From Cercospora beticola (taxonomy: Eukaryota > Ascomycota > Dothideomycetes > Mycosphaerellales > Mycosphaerellaceae), in assembly GCF_033473495.1 (NCBI RefSeq), contig NC_088935.1, positions 2,232,001 through 2,296,000 on the forward strand: a stretch of 64,000 nucleotides of DNA, in the 5' to 3' direction. The number at the start of each line of letters is the position of its first letter. Position 1 is the first letter of the stretch. This document shows positions 1-11,385 of this stretch, piece after piece. The position numbers and the translations under genes are program-made. The notes under the pieces are model-generated. The model made no database searches. It was not told the DNA's origin and saw nothing but the letters and a program-made list of their open reading frames with translations.

Positions 1-288
1 GCTGATGATGATAATGAAGATATCGAGATGGAAGAAGGAGATGACGCAGAAGAGGAGGATGATGGAGCTCAAGAGTCGACCCAGGAGCAGAAAACGACGT
101 ATTGCTATTGCAATGGACCCGATTCCGGAAGAATGCTTGCCTGTGACGGGGAGCAGTGCAAGAAAGAATGGTTCCATTTTGAATGTCTGGGTTTCGAAGA
201 AGCCCCGGAATCAAAGAAATGGTATTGCGACGACTGCTTAATCGTGGAGGAATGGAAGTCGATGCATTTCAATGTTGACCGGAATTGA
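1..288 (+). CDS. ING-family PHD-finger protein, C-terminal part (5' truncated by window edge)
   Basis: The frame is open from base 1 and ends at TGA 286-288, so only the last 95 residues are present. An acidic linker is followed by a PHD finger with C4HC3 ligands, starting YCYCNGPDSGRMLACD and ending WYCDDC. This spacing and the WFHFECLG core are typical of ING proteins (Yng2/Pho23/Yng1 type). These read H3K4 methylation as subunits of histone acetyltransferase or deacetylase complexes in the nucleus. The family call is firm from the finger itself. Which ING paralogue it is cannot be decided without the N-terminal ING domain, which lies upstream of the window. Confidence 0.85.
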   Translation, partial: ADDDNEDIEMEEGDDAEEEDDGAQESTQEQKTTYCYCNGPDSGRMLACDGEQCKKEWFHFECLGFEEAPESKKWYCDDCLIVEEWKSMHFNVDRN

Positions 289-632
289 GTTAATGGCGGA
301 ATCTGCTGGGAAGGTCTGTTCATGTAATTATAGTTCACGATACCCGCGTTACATTCTGTGGATAGCATGTACAAATACTTTGTTCTCACTGCTGTATTAA
401 GAGTTTGACCCAATTTCAACGTCAGATGGTGTTCATTTAACAGATCTCAGGAACGCATTTGGAGTCAGAGTCAAGCTAATGAAAAGAGACTTCATGTTGC
501 TTGAGAGAAGGGTATGCTTTTATGGAGATTCGTCCATAATGATGAATTCATACTACCATTACTTTTGGACTTTCGATAAGTATCTGTGGCCATCCTCAAG
601 CTTTGTATGCGATATGCAAACCATTATCATAA
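289..632. other. Intergenic, convergent 3' ends
   Basis: Lies between the stop of the PHD-finger gene and the stop of the GH3 gene, which run towards each other. It is AT-richer than its neighbours. I see no coding signal, RNA gene or repeat; presumably 3' untranslated regions. Confidence 0.6.
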
Positions 633-3142
633 TTATACCTCTGTCGGATATTGAAGCTGGTATGGAGCACCACTACCGTAGCCACCAACGAAGTAGTCAC
701 CGGTCTGGACTCTCTCAGCTGGTAGTTGCGGCCAGTGATCCAGTGTCGTCGCCTCTCCAGTCAACGTGAAGTTGACTGTCGTGAGAGGCTGAATATCGAC
801 CAGCAGAGCGTAGTCACCTGGATACAGAACAGTGTTGCCTTGATCATCCACACGTGCCAAGCTCCCGAGTGTCAGGTTGAGGGCAGCAGTTGCTGTTGAG
901 CCACCTGTGATATTATGCAGCCTCTCGTATGCGACCAGACGCTTGTTTGGGTGAGGTGCAGGACCATGAGTACCAGCGAGGAAGCCGAGTGTGACATAGT
1001 CACTCGTGACGGATCCTGTGTTTGCCACGTCGACAGAGAATGTCTGGAACGGGCAGCGATCGAGGTACGATTCCGAACAGCCTTTGAGCAGGGAGCTGAT
1101 TTCGTAGGAGTTACTGGAATATCCGGAGGGACCTTCTGATTTGATCTGGGCTGTGAAGTTGGTATAGTGCAAGCCGTGTGCAAAGGGTAGAACAGGTTCT
1201 TCATTGTACCACATGTAAGTGCGTCCTGGAGAACCGCTTGTGGCATTGGGTCGAAGGTTCATGTCAGTCATCGGGATCTGCGAGATGTACTTGGCAGGAT
1301 ACTGTGTCGTGGGAAGTCTGCCCGCTGGTGCAACAACGCCCTGAATGATGTCAAAAATTGCTCTGCCTCCATCCTGGCCTGGGTAGCCACCCCATAGGAT
1401 AGCGCTGATGTTCTCGTTCTTGAGTAGTGCAGTGTCATCGAGCTGGCCAGCACCCATCTGAACTACGATCATGGGCTTGCCGTAGCTCGCCAACGATGAG
1501 ATGATATCCAATTGCGCTCCGGTCCACGCCATTGTGACACGATCGCTGCCTTCAGACTCGACGTTGTTGTCGATGCCACCAACGAACACGATGACATCGC
1601 TTTCGTTGGCCGCGTTGTAGACCGGGCGCCAATTGTTCGTCGTCGGATCTCCCTCTCCACCAGGACCTCGAGCGTAGAGCACCTCAGCGCCGGTCTGGTT
1701 GGCTGCCCATAGAGGTCCATGGAAGAAAGGTGGAATACCTGCGTAGTTTCCGAGCATTTGAGAGGTTGCATTTGCCCAGTCGCCGATCAGCGCTAGCTTG
1801 GTTCCATTTTCGATTTTCAGAGGCAGCGTGCCGTCATTCTTCAACAGAGTAATTCCAGACACTGCTGCTCGCTAGGCCAGGTCTTCAGCGTATGGAGTAG
1901 CCACATCAGCGAAAGTCAAGTTCCTCCATGGAACTGTTGTGCCATCGAAGTAGCCCATGCGAATAAGTGAAGTATACTGTCGGATCAATGACTTGTCGAG
2001 GTCTGCCTCGTTGATGAGACCTTGGGCGTAGGCTCCAGGCAGAAAGCTTGAAAAGTACTGTCCGCAGTCTATGTCAGTGCCGGCTTTTAATGACACTGCT
2101 ACAGCTTCTTCGCGTGTGGCGGCATATTCGTGAGGTCTGGTCACGTGGTCAGCATAAATTCAGCTATACGCGATCCTAGAGATCGGCAACGAACAAGAAC
2201 ACGTTCTGTACCGCATCACAATCACTTGTGACCCAGTAATCTGGTGAAGACCAGTTCCAGTGGTCTCGTAGCACGTCCTGGAGCAACCATGGATCCGCAC
2301 ATGTGGGCACGCCGTTCAGCGCATTGTAACTGCACATCTGCGTAACTCAGAGTAATTAGCAAATGCCGGGGCATTGAGTGGAGAAAATAGAGCCAACATA
2401 CGAATGCTCCAACGTTAGAGTCTCGTGCACAAGACCTGAAAGGCGGCATGTAATACTCAACAAGCTCTTGCGAGCCAACATGAGCATCGAACTGGTAGCG
2501 CAGATTGCCATTCCAATCCTCGATATCATAGGCAACGAAATGCTTGCATGTTGCTGTGACCTTCCTGTACTTCTCATCGTCGCCTTGAAGACCCTGGATC
2601 AGATTGTGTACGTAGCTGCTGAGATGGTATGGATCCTCGCCAGGTGTTTCTTGGCCACGACCCCAGCGGATATCTTTGAATGGGTTGATATTGGGAGTCC
2701 AGAAGTCCAGACCGGCACGGTCGAAGTTGTTGAATGCCCTGGCTTCGGTACTGATGACGGAGGCGACATCCTTGATAAGCGCATCATCGAACGCAGCTCC
2801 CATCAAGATCGGCTGTGGAAAGGAAGTGGCATAGCGAAAGTCTCCAGTATCTGAGAAGTTTACACCAGGGCTGTCTGCCACGCCATGGAGTGCTTCTTGC
2901 CACCACGTATAAGCTGGGAGGCCAAGGCGAGGCACACCGGGACTGGTGGAATCGGTGTTGTTGATCTTCTCGGCGACCGTAAATTCAGCGATGAGTGCTC
3001 TTGCTCTGGTGACCGGATCTAACGATTGGTCACAGACATCGTTGTTCTGAAGCGGGCCATTGCTGCAGTCAGGAAAACCTCGCCCTTCGAGTTGTGCCCA
3101 AGCTTGAGCAGCAAAGGCCAGTACTGCTAGGGTTCGGGCCAT
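633..3142 (-). pseudogene. GH3 beta-xylosidase-like gene with an in-frame stop codon
   Basis: Three exons: 3142-2402, 2337-2195 and 2136-633. The introns have GT-AG ends and restore frame exactly. The protein starts with a secretion signal (MARTLAVLAFAAQAWAQ) and shows glycoside hydrolase family 3 blocks, including KHFVAYDIEDW and the nucleophile region WVTSDCDAVQNVF (Asp near codon 286). A fibronectin-III-like C-terminus follows, for about 796 codons in all, the usual size of fungal secreted beta-xylosidases that trim xylo-oligosaccharides. Codon 383 is TAG at 1874-1872, directly after PYAEDLA and before RAAVSGITLLKND. Homologues normally carry an aromatic or other coding residue there. No plausible intron removes it. 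The rest of the frame is intact, so this is either a young pseudogene, a read-through case or a base error. Confidence 0.8.
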
Positions 3143-4443
3143 AACGGTTGACAGGGAACAATAGGAGAGATGAAGGCCGTGTGCGGGCAATGAAAAGACA
3201 AACCTTCTGCTATATATGCAAGGCACCGGGAGTGCTGGCAAAGCATGTCTGCCATTGAGCCGCGAGGTCGCCGACCAAGCCGTGGTCATGCATGTATGAC
3301 GGCAGCAGAGGCGGTGGCACGATGCTGTGAAGCTGTCGCGGCAAGTCTAAACATGACCCTTGTACTCATGTCGCGCAGTTGGCGTGTCGTAGAGCGTGGA
3401 GAAGGTGTGGAGGTTGGAGGTGAGGAGTCGCTAGGCAAGTGGGTCTTCAAGACTTTTAGCCGAGAAATCGTGGCTGAAGTCAAGGATGATCAAGCATCAG
3501 CCTGGCTCAATGGTAATGGGCAAAGGACATCGTTACCAGGTCGACGACAGCAGCCAGACTTGTAGTGATGATATGCAGCCCATAGATCGTTCTCTCAGTC
3601 AGCTCTTGCAACCACACAAGGCTTCTCGGGATGAAAAGGCACGCTGATTGCAATGGCAGCAGAGCTATGCGCCGGACAACAAGGCACAGGAGCGTGCACA
3701 AATCGAGCAAAACATCAGGTGAATCGTGAGGCGAGCGTTGAGGTTGGAACTGTGCGCTGGCACGACTGGTATATCGCTTCTACCGGCCTCTCATTGCCGT
3801 TCTTCAACCGGGACTGCTTCGGAGCTCATGTGAAGTGCCTGCATCTACGAGTGATCGGGTGAATACAATATAGGCATTGATCAGCTTATAGTGTAGACTT
3901 AGCGTATTCGCCAATCTTCTTAGTCACCATTCAGGCTATATTGGAGCTTTTTGCGAATGTCTCGCCAAGCAGCCCATATCCTATCCGTCTCAGGCGGCAT
4001 TGGTATAGTGTGTCGTCATTCAGAAAGCGGAAGTGTTCAATGCAGGAGTGTTGAACGATGCCGCAATTCCGAAATGCGCTCTTTCTGCTTCCTGCAGAAG
4101 ATAAATGAGTTCTTTGCCTCTCTCATAGCTGCCGATGCTCGCTTCAGATCACCTTGCAACTGAGCGCTTGCGTTATGTCTGGCCGCATTGGTGCAGGCTC
4201 AAAGCAGCAGTCCCAAGCTTGGCCTTGACATTGCTCAGAGGTGCCAACTAGCACTTGAAGTGCGGCATTCGACGTCTCGACTGGAATCCCAACTGCTGCC
4301 GTCCTGGTAAACTGGCCAGTCGAAGTCGCGTCTACAAGCCGGCGAAAATTCCGCTGATCTCCTGATTGATCTCCAGTCAATGGCTGAGGAGTCTCAAGAT
4401 GCTTGCATCACGCGATTTCGTAGAACGCAATGCCACCAAAGAC
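3143..4443. other. Gene-free interval upstream of GH3
   Basis: About 1.3 kb between the GH3 start and the 3' end of the hydratase, both on the minus strand. It should contain the GH3 promoter. Reading frames here are short and on conflicting strands, with no recognisable domains. Confidence 0.5.
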
Positions 4444-5469
4444 TCATTCTGTCCTGAATCTCACATTTGCTCCAGGCAGCTCAATACCTCTCAACTTCGT
4501 CGACCACATATCTCCATTCTGGATTGGCAGCGCCTTCGTCAGCGTCCCTGTCGTTATAACTTCTCCAGGCTGAAGCGGCATGTTCAACTCGTCCTTCTCC
4601 AACAGTTCGAGCAGCCGGCGTAGTGCGCTGATTGGGCTTCCGAGCACATTGCTGCCCTTTCCCTCATCGGCCTTCTCCCCATTTTTCAGGAGATCAACTG
4701 TAAAGTCTTGCAACTGACTCAATAGTGCTGCATCCTCGCTTCCTTTCAGCATCTTCTTTGGCCCGACAAGCAGAAGTCCATGCAGTGCGAAAGCCGCAGT
4801 TGTGTCCGCAGCTGTAAATTTCCAATGTGGATATATGCTCGCGACCACTTCAAAACCATGCGCCATCCATTCCAGACACCCAAGGATCTCCAAATCACTC
4901 ATCTCAGATCTCGGTACGCTTTTCAGTCCAAACATAATCTCCGGTTCAATTCTTGGCTCCATGGCATTGAGATGTCTGATATCAGCTAGGACTGTGCGCC
5001 CTTCGGCAAGCTGTCCAGGTTCCGGGAGGTTCACAATGGTATGCTGATACATATAGCTCCAATTTGGGGTGTCGACCATGTACTCATGCCAGATGTTCTG
5101 ATTTGTGAACCCGATCTTTCGACCAGCTACAGTCTCTCCATTCATCTCCCGTAATTGACGAATCGCAGCTGCGATTTCGTATGCCTTTTCTTGGGTGAAT
5201 GCTCCAGGGTTGTTGGTTCCGTTGGGTCCCGTATACTGTGCTTTCGATAGCAATGGGATCTGGTAATTTGATGCTCTCGCATGCTCCGCGAACACGGCCA
5301 GCTTTCGAATGGCATCCGGCCTCGACTCCCAATTCTTCTTGTGGGCCAGCATGCCTTCAATATCATTCGCTTGGGTGGCGTAAAGACATTGCTGGGCCCT
5401 TTGGATTTTTCGTGGCGTCCAAGTGCACGATGCCAAGCGCGGCAAAGTGTGTGTCCGCATTGAAGCCAT
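4444..5469 (-). CDS. 2-keto-4-pentenoate hydratase-like protein (FAH superfamily)
   Basis: Single-exon frame of 341 residues. The core matches the hydratase/decarboxylase branch of the fumarylacetoacetase superfamily: GRKIGFTNQNIW near residue 117, EPEIMFGL with acidic metal ligands near 176, LHGLLLVGPK near 235, and PGEVITTGTLTKALPI near 308. Such enzymes hydrate 2-oxo-4-enoates formed after ring cleavage of aromatics. The first 30 or so residues are rich in Arg, Ser and Thr (MASMRTHTLPRLASCTWTPR), which suggests mitochondrial import. The exact substrate is unknown. It lies outside the perylenequinone cluster and has no evident link to it. Confidence 0.75.
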   Translation of the reverse strand: MASMRTHTLPRLASCTWTPRKIQRAQQCLYATQANDIEGMLAHKKNWESRPDAIRKLAVFAEHARASNYQIPLLSKAQYTGPNGTNNPGAFTQEKAYEIAAAIRQLREMNGETVAGRKIGFTNQNIWHEYMVDTPNWSYMYQHTIVNLPEPGQLAEGRTVLADIRHLNAMEPRIEPEIMFGLKSVPRSEMSDLEILGCLEWMAHGFEVVASIYPHWKFTAADTTAAFALHGLLLVGPKKMLKGSEDAALLSQLQDFTVDLLKNGEKADEGKGSNVLGSPISALRRLLELLEKDELNMPLQPGEVITTGTLTKALPIQNGDMWSTKLRGIELPGANVRFRTE

Positions 5470-6334
5470 TTGCAGTTTATTATGTCGGTGTACGTATGTG
5501 CAAATTTTCTAGGTTGTGATCAACCAAACAAACCAAGCGCCTTGCTGCTAAGGAGACGAAGCTACAGGTAAAAAGCAGATGACACAATGCTAACTCCAAA
5601 CGAATGTCGAAATGCGCCGTGATGAAGTTGATGTGGTAAGAGCCGAGGTGGTGGGAAGTTTGATGTGGAAGCATCAGAGACGGGATAGGATGGTCCGTGC
5701 ACACATGCTTGGCTCTAAGTGCCACTTAATGACTGATGAAAGACACGAGCACGAGCACAGTAGCATACAGAGAACGAGCCATGAAAGCAACGTGGATGTG
5801 ACGTATACAACCAATGTATTTGCGACTGTAAGCGCTCATCAAAGTCATCTCCCCATCACGTGATAGTCCTTCCATCGATCAATATCTTAGCATCCTGCTA
5901 CTACTATTACAATAATAGTCACATCATCTCTGGTCATCCTTCTTGCTCCGTGACCGGGTTTTGCCCTCCATGAGTTGCAGCGCAAATACGTTATGCCCAC
6001 TTTTGGTAGGCACGTGTCCAAGATTGGCTACATCTTGCGCCAAAGAATTTCCCCCTCGACTTGGGGTCAATGCGTTCCCTGCTGGTAAGCTCGATACCGA
6101 TGTTGCTATGGGCACAGCTGCAGGCCGGCCAACTGAAGCGAGAACTGTTCCCACTGCAGCGACAGCTGGACGAACGCCAGAGTTGGGAGACATTCGGTCT
6201 GGTGAGTCGCTATTCCCTGTTGCTGGGGCATCCATATTCTCTGTTGCTGAAGCATTAACATCCATATTAGATGTATTGCCAATGTCTGTGGATCTGTGTC
6301 CGACAGTGGCAGGGCCGTGCTTTTGGCTGCCGCT
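5470..6334. other. Intergenic between hydratase start and HIRA 3' end
   Basis: Contains the hydratase promoter and probably the 3' untranslated region of HIRA. Minus-strand frames at 5924-6265 and 6106-6360 are low-complexity or shadow frames without a recognisable domain, and I do not call them genes. Confidence 0.4.
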
Positions 6335-9300
6335 CTAAGGCGTGGCCTGCTCCCCGACATGGACCATATCCGTATCTTTGATGGCTCTCACGTACGCATC
6401 GTACGGCGTTGTCACCCGGGACATGTCCCTATACTTACCCAGAATGTATATGACCTCTTGTAGCAGCGCTTCGCGCTTCCAGCCGACAATTTCGTCATCA
6501 GGTCCCCAATCTACGCCTGGCAGATCTTCATCCTCTCCTTCGTCCACGAACAGCCGTCCTGCGAGTCCGCGGAGCAATTCTTCTGCCTTTTTCTGGAGAT
6601 TTTCGGCACCGATTCGCTTCGCGTACATGACAAGATATACCCGAAATTCATCCCGGCCACTGAGCATTTGAGCAGCAGCAAGCCGATTCTCGAGATGTGC
6701 AATGGAGACGGCGCTTTCGAAGCCTTCAAAGCCCTCGGCCGACAATAACTGCTTAACAAGTCGCTGCAGGAAGTATCCTCTGCCCTTCATGATGGCATGA
6801 GATGTGGTAGTCCGCTCTAGTAGCGGGATGATACCGGCTGAAATGTTCTCTGGATTGATTTCGTCCAGAAACGTCGAACCGTCTTTCTCCTTGCCCTTGT
6901 TCTTGCTGGTAGAAATGGAAGCAAGAGACGTGTCGGTTGTATTCCAGTATTGCGAGCCTACAGCCCACCAGGCTTCGCTGAGCCGCTGCCAAACGTACAT
7001 TGCTGAATTGTACGCATACCCGTCGCCATTCGACATCCCGATGATTATGCGACCTTGACTATTCAATCGGGCGAACATAATACTTGGGCCGCCAACAAGA
7101 TGGCCTTGTTGAGATGATGCGGCCATATCCAAGACCGGAGCGAGGTGTACGGGTGGATGAGGAGCAGCCATGGTCTTGACATTCCAGACATAACAGTGAC
7201 CAACTGCAGTCACTGCTAAGAGCCACCAGCCCCGACAGTCCAATATCACAGGTTGTGCCTCGAGGACGAGAGCACTGAGCAAGCGGCGACCGGCCGGCGT
7301 CCAGACTTGCAGACTACCGTCTTCGCAAGCAGCTGACCAAAAGTTCCTGTTGCCGGTGACGAGAAGCACTGCCCGAGGGAGAAAGTCCTGCCAGAGAATT
7401 TGTCCACGCTTGGACAAGGTGATACGTGTAGGGTCCTTATCCGCTGCACGTCCTGTCCGCGACGCGCCCGTTGCGTTTCTTGCTTCGAAGACAATTGCTG
7501 CTTCGCTGTCCTCGACTACAGACTGCTGCTCCGGAGCCGGCTGTCTCGAGTCCAGAGGTCTCGTAATTACGCTTCGCAGCAGTGGTACAGCAAGCCTCGT
7601 CTGGCTGACGGCAATGCTAGGGTTGATGAGAGCAGGGCGGAGGACGTCGGGAAGCTCATTGGTTTTCGCTGTGGCACTACTCGCGAGTGCAAGACCGTCG
7701 TCCGTATTATGGACAACAGGAGTCGCACCAGCCTGCTGCATGGAACGTATGCGCTTATCGTTGCGACTGCTCTCGCCATCTTCGTCCGTCACTTCTGCAT
7801 ACTTTCGCTTATTGCCCATCAGTAGTGTGGCTAAACCGCCAGGAGGAAGTCCGTCGTATGGTTTGCTGAGATCTAATGTATGCGCTGGCTCGTCTGATGC
7901 GCCCGGCCCTTGACGAACGGCAGCTTGTAGTTGAGGGCGAGGAAGGTTGGACTCTCCCGTGTTGGACGAAGACAAGAGGAGCGGCGCTACACGCTTCTTG
8001 CCGTCCTTCGTGATCGTCACGCGTTGCTTCAGCTTCTCGACACGCTCGACTTGGGGGTCTTTCGGAGGGCCAGGCGCAGGCGGAGTCGCGATCTCACCGT
8101 TTGGTGCGTCGGCCATGGGGGCGTCTCCGTTTGTCAAGCCATTTGTTGTCGGTCCTGCGTCTCCCATGAGGTCTCCCATCCTGCCTTCGACCCTATTCAT
8201 CTCCGAATCCTTGCTCTTGTTTTCTAATAAGAGCGCATCTGTGCTCTCCACGATGCCGACACGTCGGCCTGCGCCGAATTTGGCGAGTGCCTTGTCGTAA
8301 TCTGCGTTCGGCGCAGGATACCCGAGCTCGCCTTTCTCAAACGCCATGGCGGCTATTGTCCCGTCGAGAGATGTCACGTACAGTGTCTCTCCTTCGGCGC
8401 TCCATGCCATGTCGCTGATAGGTTTCGCGCAGAGCTCGGCGGTCGTAACGAAAGGTCGCGGAAAAGAAGTGTTCCAGACACTGACTGTCCTGTCCTGTCC
8501 CGCACATGCCACGACTGTCACCGCTCCAGGTGACTGGTAGTCCTTGGGTATCACTTCAGGTGGAGGATCTCTGCAGAATAGCCTCGGCGAGAACGCGCAG
8601 ACCTCCACCGGTCCCTCGTGGCCGATCAAGTTGATCTCACTATCCCAAGTGCCTCTGGTAATGATGGCGACCGAACTGACAGGGCCGTTGACGGCATTCG
8701 CCGCAGCAATATGTGCACCTTCTGGACTCCATGAACAGCGTCGGAAATATGTGGTAAGTGGGCTGGTTTTGAAGGGATCGGTTACAGTGTGTTCCAAAGT
8801 GAAATTGCTGGTCTGGTCATAGGCCGTTGCGCCTGGCGGCGGCGGTGTGAAACGATAAATTCTGATGCTGCGATCGTCGCTCGCTGTCGCAAAGTACTTG
8901 TTAGCCGGGTCGAATGTGATGCCCTTCACATGACTCTGATGCTGCGACAGCGTCTTGAGTTTTTCGAAGGTGGTTCCTGACCAGACGACCACTTTGCTGT
9001 CCAGCCCGACGGACACGAGGATTGAGCTGTCACAACTCCAACCTAAATCTTGCACATCGTTGTCATGTCCCATAAGCCGGCGCCAGATGCGCCAGTTCTC
9101 GACGGGCGGCGTCTCGTTGGTGCCGAAAGTCGAATGCGACGGCGGACCCGGATCCAGCGTGTAAACACATACTATCTTGTCGTCGGCACCCGAGGCCACA
9201 AACTTGCCGTTGCCGCTGAAGCGCACCGAATGCACGGTGCCGGAGTGATTTGAGAGGGCCGCGAGCTGCTTGGGCTTGGTGTAGGCTGGGTTCGAGGCAT

Positions 9301-9451
9301 TCAAGATGGCATCGGTCGACCAGATGCGCACGTGGCCATCGCCGGCGGCGGTGGCCAGTCGCGTTCCATCGGGCGAGACGTGGCAGCTGTAGACTTCGTG
9401 GTCCTTCTTCTCGCCGCCGTGGACGAGCCAGTTGGGTTTGGAGAAGCGCAT
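6335..9451 (-). CDS. HIRA/Hir1-like histone H3-H4 chaperone
   Basis: One uninterrupted frame of 1038 residues starting MRFSKPNWLVHGGEKKDHEV, the conserved HIRA N-terminus. The first 380 or so residues are a WD40 propeller, with repeats ending RIWS, CVYT, VVWS, RIYR and SVWN. A HIRA B-type motif (KQRVTITKDGKKRVAPLLL) lies near residue 475 and should bind the Asf1 chaperone. The C-terminal half holds the Hira domain, for example LDCRGWWLLAVTAVGHCYVW. The HIR complex deposits H3-H4 independently of replication and represses histone genes in the nucleus. No frame break is seen. Assignment is firm; it is a housekeeping flank gene. Confidence 0.92.
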   Translation of the reverse strand: MRFSKPNWLVHGGEKKDHEVYSCHVSPDGTRLATAAGDGHVRIWSTDAILNASNPAYTKPKQLAALSNHSGTVHSVRFSGNGKFVASGADDKIVCVYTLDPGPPSHSTFGTNETPPVENWRIWRRLMGHDNDVQDLGWSCDSSILVSVGLDSKVVVWSGTTFEKLKTLSQHQSHVKGITFDPANKYFATASDDRSIRIYRFTPPPPGATAYDQTSNFTLEHTVTDPFKTSPLTTYFRRCSWSPEGAHIAAANAVNGPVSSVAIITRGTWDSEINLIGHEGPVEVCAFSPRLFCRDPPPEVIPKDYQSPGAVTVVACAGQDRTVSVWNTSFPRPFVTTAELCAKPISDMAWSAEGETLYVTSLDGTIAAMAFEKGELGYPAPNADYDKALAKFGAGRRVGIVESTDALLLENKSKDSEMNRVEGRMGDLMGDAGPTTNGLTNGDAPMADAPNGEIATPPAPGPPKDPQVERVEKLKQRVTITKDGKKRVAPLLLSSSNTGESNLPRPQLQAAVRQGPGASDEPAHTLDLSKPYDGLPPGGLATLLMGNKRKYAEVTDEDGESSRNDKRIRSMQQAGATPVVHNTDDGLALASSATAKTNELPDVLRPALINPSIAVSQTRLAVPLLRSVITRPLDSRQPAPEQQSVVEDSEAAIVFEARNATGASRTGRAADKDPTRITLSKRGQILWQDFLPRAVLLVTGNRNFWSAACEDGSLQVWTPAGRRLLSALVLEAQPVILDCRGWWLLAVTAVGHCYVWNVKTMAAPHPPVHLAPVLDMAASSQQGHLVGGPSIMFARLNSQGRIIIGMSNGDGYAYNSAMYVWQRLSEAWWAVGSQYWNTTDTSLASISTSKNKGKEKDGSTFLDEINPENISAGIIPLLERTTTSHAIMKGRGYFLQRLVKQLLSAEGFEGFESAVSIAHLENRLAAAQMLSGRDEFRVYLVMYAKRIGAENLQKKAEELLRGLAGRLFVDEGEDEDLPGVDWGPDDEIVGWKREALLQEVIYILGKYRDMSRVTTPYDAYVRAIKDTDMVHVGEQATP

Positions 9452-10022
9452 CGTTGTCGCCGGCGCATGCTCGAGCTAGCACAGTTACGAGCGGGAGCGG
9501 CGGTGGTGGCGGAGGAAGTGTGCGGCGATGGGCATCTTTTATGGCGGCGAGACGGAAGGAAGCTGTAGTAGAAGGTGAATGTGCACAGGTCTCGCGGTCT
9601 CAGGGAAACGCGACAGCTCGTCTCGCGTGTCAGCCGAATGTCTTGGCGCGACGGTGATCAGCAGCGACCTGCATCTGCATCTGCTTTCTGCGCTGCCACT
9701 AGTGGGTACTGCCACAACTGCGAGGCCCAAAACGATCGTCTTCAGCCGCATCTCTGCTGCTGATATATACTCGATCCCGCGTCCTCCGCCACCATGTTAC
9801 AGTTCATCTGGTCATTAGCTATTCGCGGAGAGCAAAACGGAAAGTGGGAAACATCCACACCTCGTCCGTAACCTCGTTTTACGCCTACCTCGTTTTACGC
9901 CTACCTCGCTTCTCGAGACATAGTGCCTCAGCTACACAGCACGAGGCAGAGTTACGAGGATCGAAAGTGCACGCAGTGTCGGTCTGAACCTGTCTTTGAC
10001 CTTGCAGCGGTAGACTAGAGTG
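9452..10022. other. Divergent intergenic region, HIRA and HET-domain gene
   Basis: Promoter space for HIRA (leftwards) and the HET-domain gene (rightwards). It holds a short direct repeat at 9871-9902, listed separately. No gene is apparent. Confidence 0.5.
9871..9902. repeat. 16-bp tandem duplication
   Basis: The unit acctcgttttacgcct occurs twice head to tail (9871-9886 and 9887-9902), followed by a partial third start (acctcgct). It lies about 120 bp upstream of the HET-domain start codon. Function unknown; it could be simple replication slippage. Confidence 0.85.
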
Positions 10023-11385
10023 ATGCGGCTGCTCAATACGGGGACGTTGACATTCGAAACATTCTACGACGAGCAGACGCCGCCCTACTCTATTCTGTCT
10101 CATCGCTGGACTGCGGAAGAGGTCTCATATGTCGACTTCATTGCTGGGAACAAAAGGGACCATGCCGGGCACAAGAAGGTCCTCGAAGCTTGCCGCTTAG
10201 CAAAGTCGCAGTCACACACATGGATCTGGATCGATACTGTGTGCATCGACAAGACATCGAGCGCTGAACTCACCGAGGCCATTAATTCAATGTATCAATA
10301 CTACGCGGACGCCCGAATCTGCTTTGCATATCTGAAGGACGTCTCGCCAGGTTTGCCCACTCAGCAAACCAACGATGCCTTGCAGGGCAGTGAATGGTCA
10401 GTCTGTCGCCATAGCTGCGTCGCGCCAACCAGAGTCGACGCATTGGCTAACGCTTTTGCAGGTTCCGACGCGGCTGGACATTGCAAGAACTGCTAGCACC
10501 CAAAGAAGTGCTATTCCTCGATGCCTCTTGGGCGGCATTTGGGTCCAAAGCTCAACTCTCAGCTGTCATCCACCGAGCCACGGGCGTTCCGGAATGGTAT
10601 TTACATCGTCCTGATCAGATCCCTTTTGCCTCGGTGGCGGCGCGGATGGCCTGGGCTGCAGGTCGCCAGACGACGCGCAGTGAGGACGTTGCTTACTCGC
10701 TTCTGGGTCTGTTCAACGTTAACAGTAAGTACCTTCTCGAGCTCACTATCTCTGGTTGTGGCGGGGGACCTGCAACCGGTTATCGGATCGCAATGATCAG
10801 TCTGCACGAGGCATGTTCTTACCTTCAGTCATAGTGCCTCTTCTGTACGGTGAGCGAGGCAGTCGTGCATTCTTCAGACTACAGCTCGAAATTGCAAAAT
10901 CTACAGACGATGAAAGTATTTTTGCCTGGACTTCCCCTTCGAATCAGCCCTGTGGCATGTTTGCTCCCAGTCCATCGGCTTTTGCAGGATTTGCCAATGT
11001 TAAACCTCTCCCGTTGGACCCCGAGGATCGGCTACCCTGGAAGTGGACGCACAAAGGCCTAGAGCTGCATCTCGCGAGTCCTCTAAACTCAAGTTCGACC
11101 ATGAAAATGGGCAACACCTTCTACGATCATACGAAGACTGGAGATATGCACAAGGTCGTAACTCTGGGCTGCTTCAAGAGTGATGTCGAAGTCGACATGC
11201 GAGATGCCAAAGCTGTCAAAAAGGTCAGCAAAGGCAATGTGATCTGCATCGAGCTGCAAAGGATCGGAACTCGATGGAAGAGAATTAATGCCCAACAGGT
11301 ATTTTTAGCTAAGGATTTTGAGCGATATACCAGCTCGTTTTTCGGAAGCCCGGTCACGCAGAAGGTGTATTACGTTGCCCAGTGA
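10023..11385 (+). CDS. HET-domain (heterokaryon incompatibility-like) protein
   Basis: Exons 10023-10396, 10462-10724 and 10835-11385 give 395 residues. Both joins restore conserved HET motifs: SEW|FRRGWTLQELLAP at the first and GLFNVN|MPLLYGERG at the second. The N-terminus MRLLNTGTLTFETF leads into YSILSHRW and WIWIDTVCIDK, the classic HET blocks. The C-terminal half has no family I recognise. HET proteins mediate non-self recognition and programmed cell death in filamentous ascomycetes, but most family members are uncharacterised and this one may do something else. ATG 10023 is chosen because the family motif starts there. Confidence 0.85.

Noticed and set aside
5924..6265. 113-codon minus-strand ORF after HIRA
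   Set aside because: Low-complexity Ala/Ser/Asn-rich, no family, lies in the likely HIRA 3' untranslated region; no splice joins it to HIRA sensibly.
7350..7913. 187-codon plus-strand ORF
   Set aside because: Antisense to the HIRA C-terminal half, which has clear domain content.
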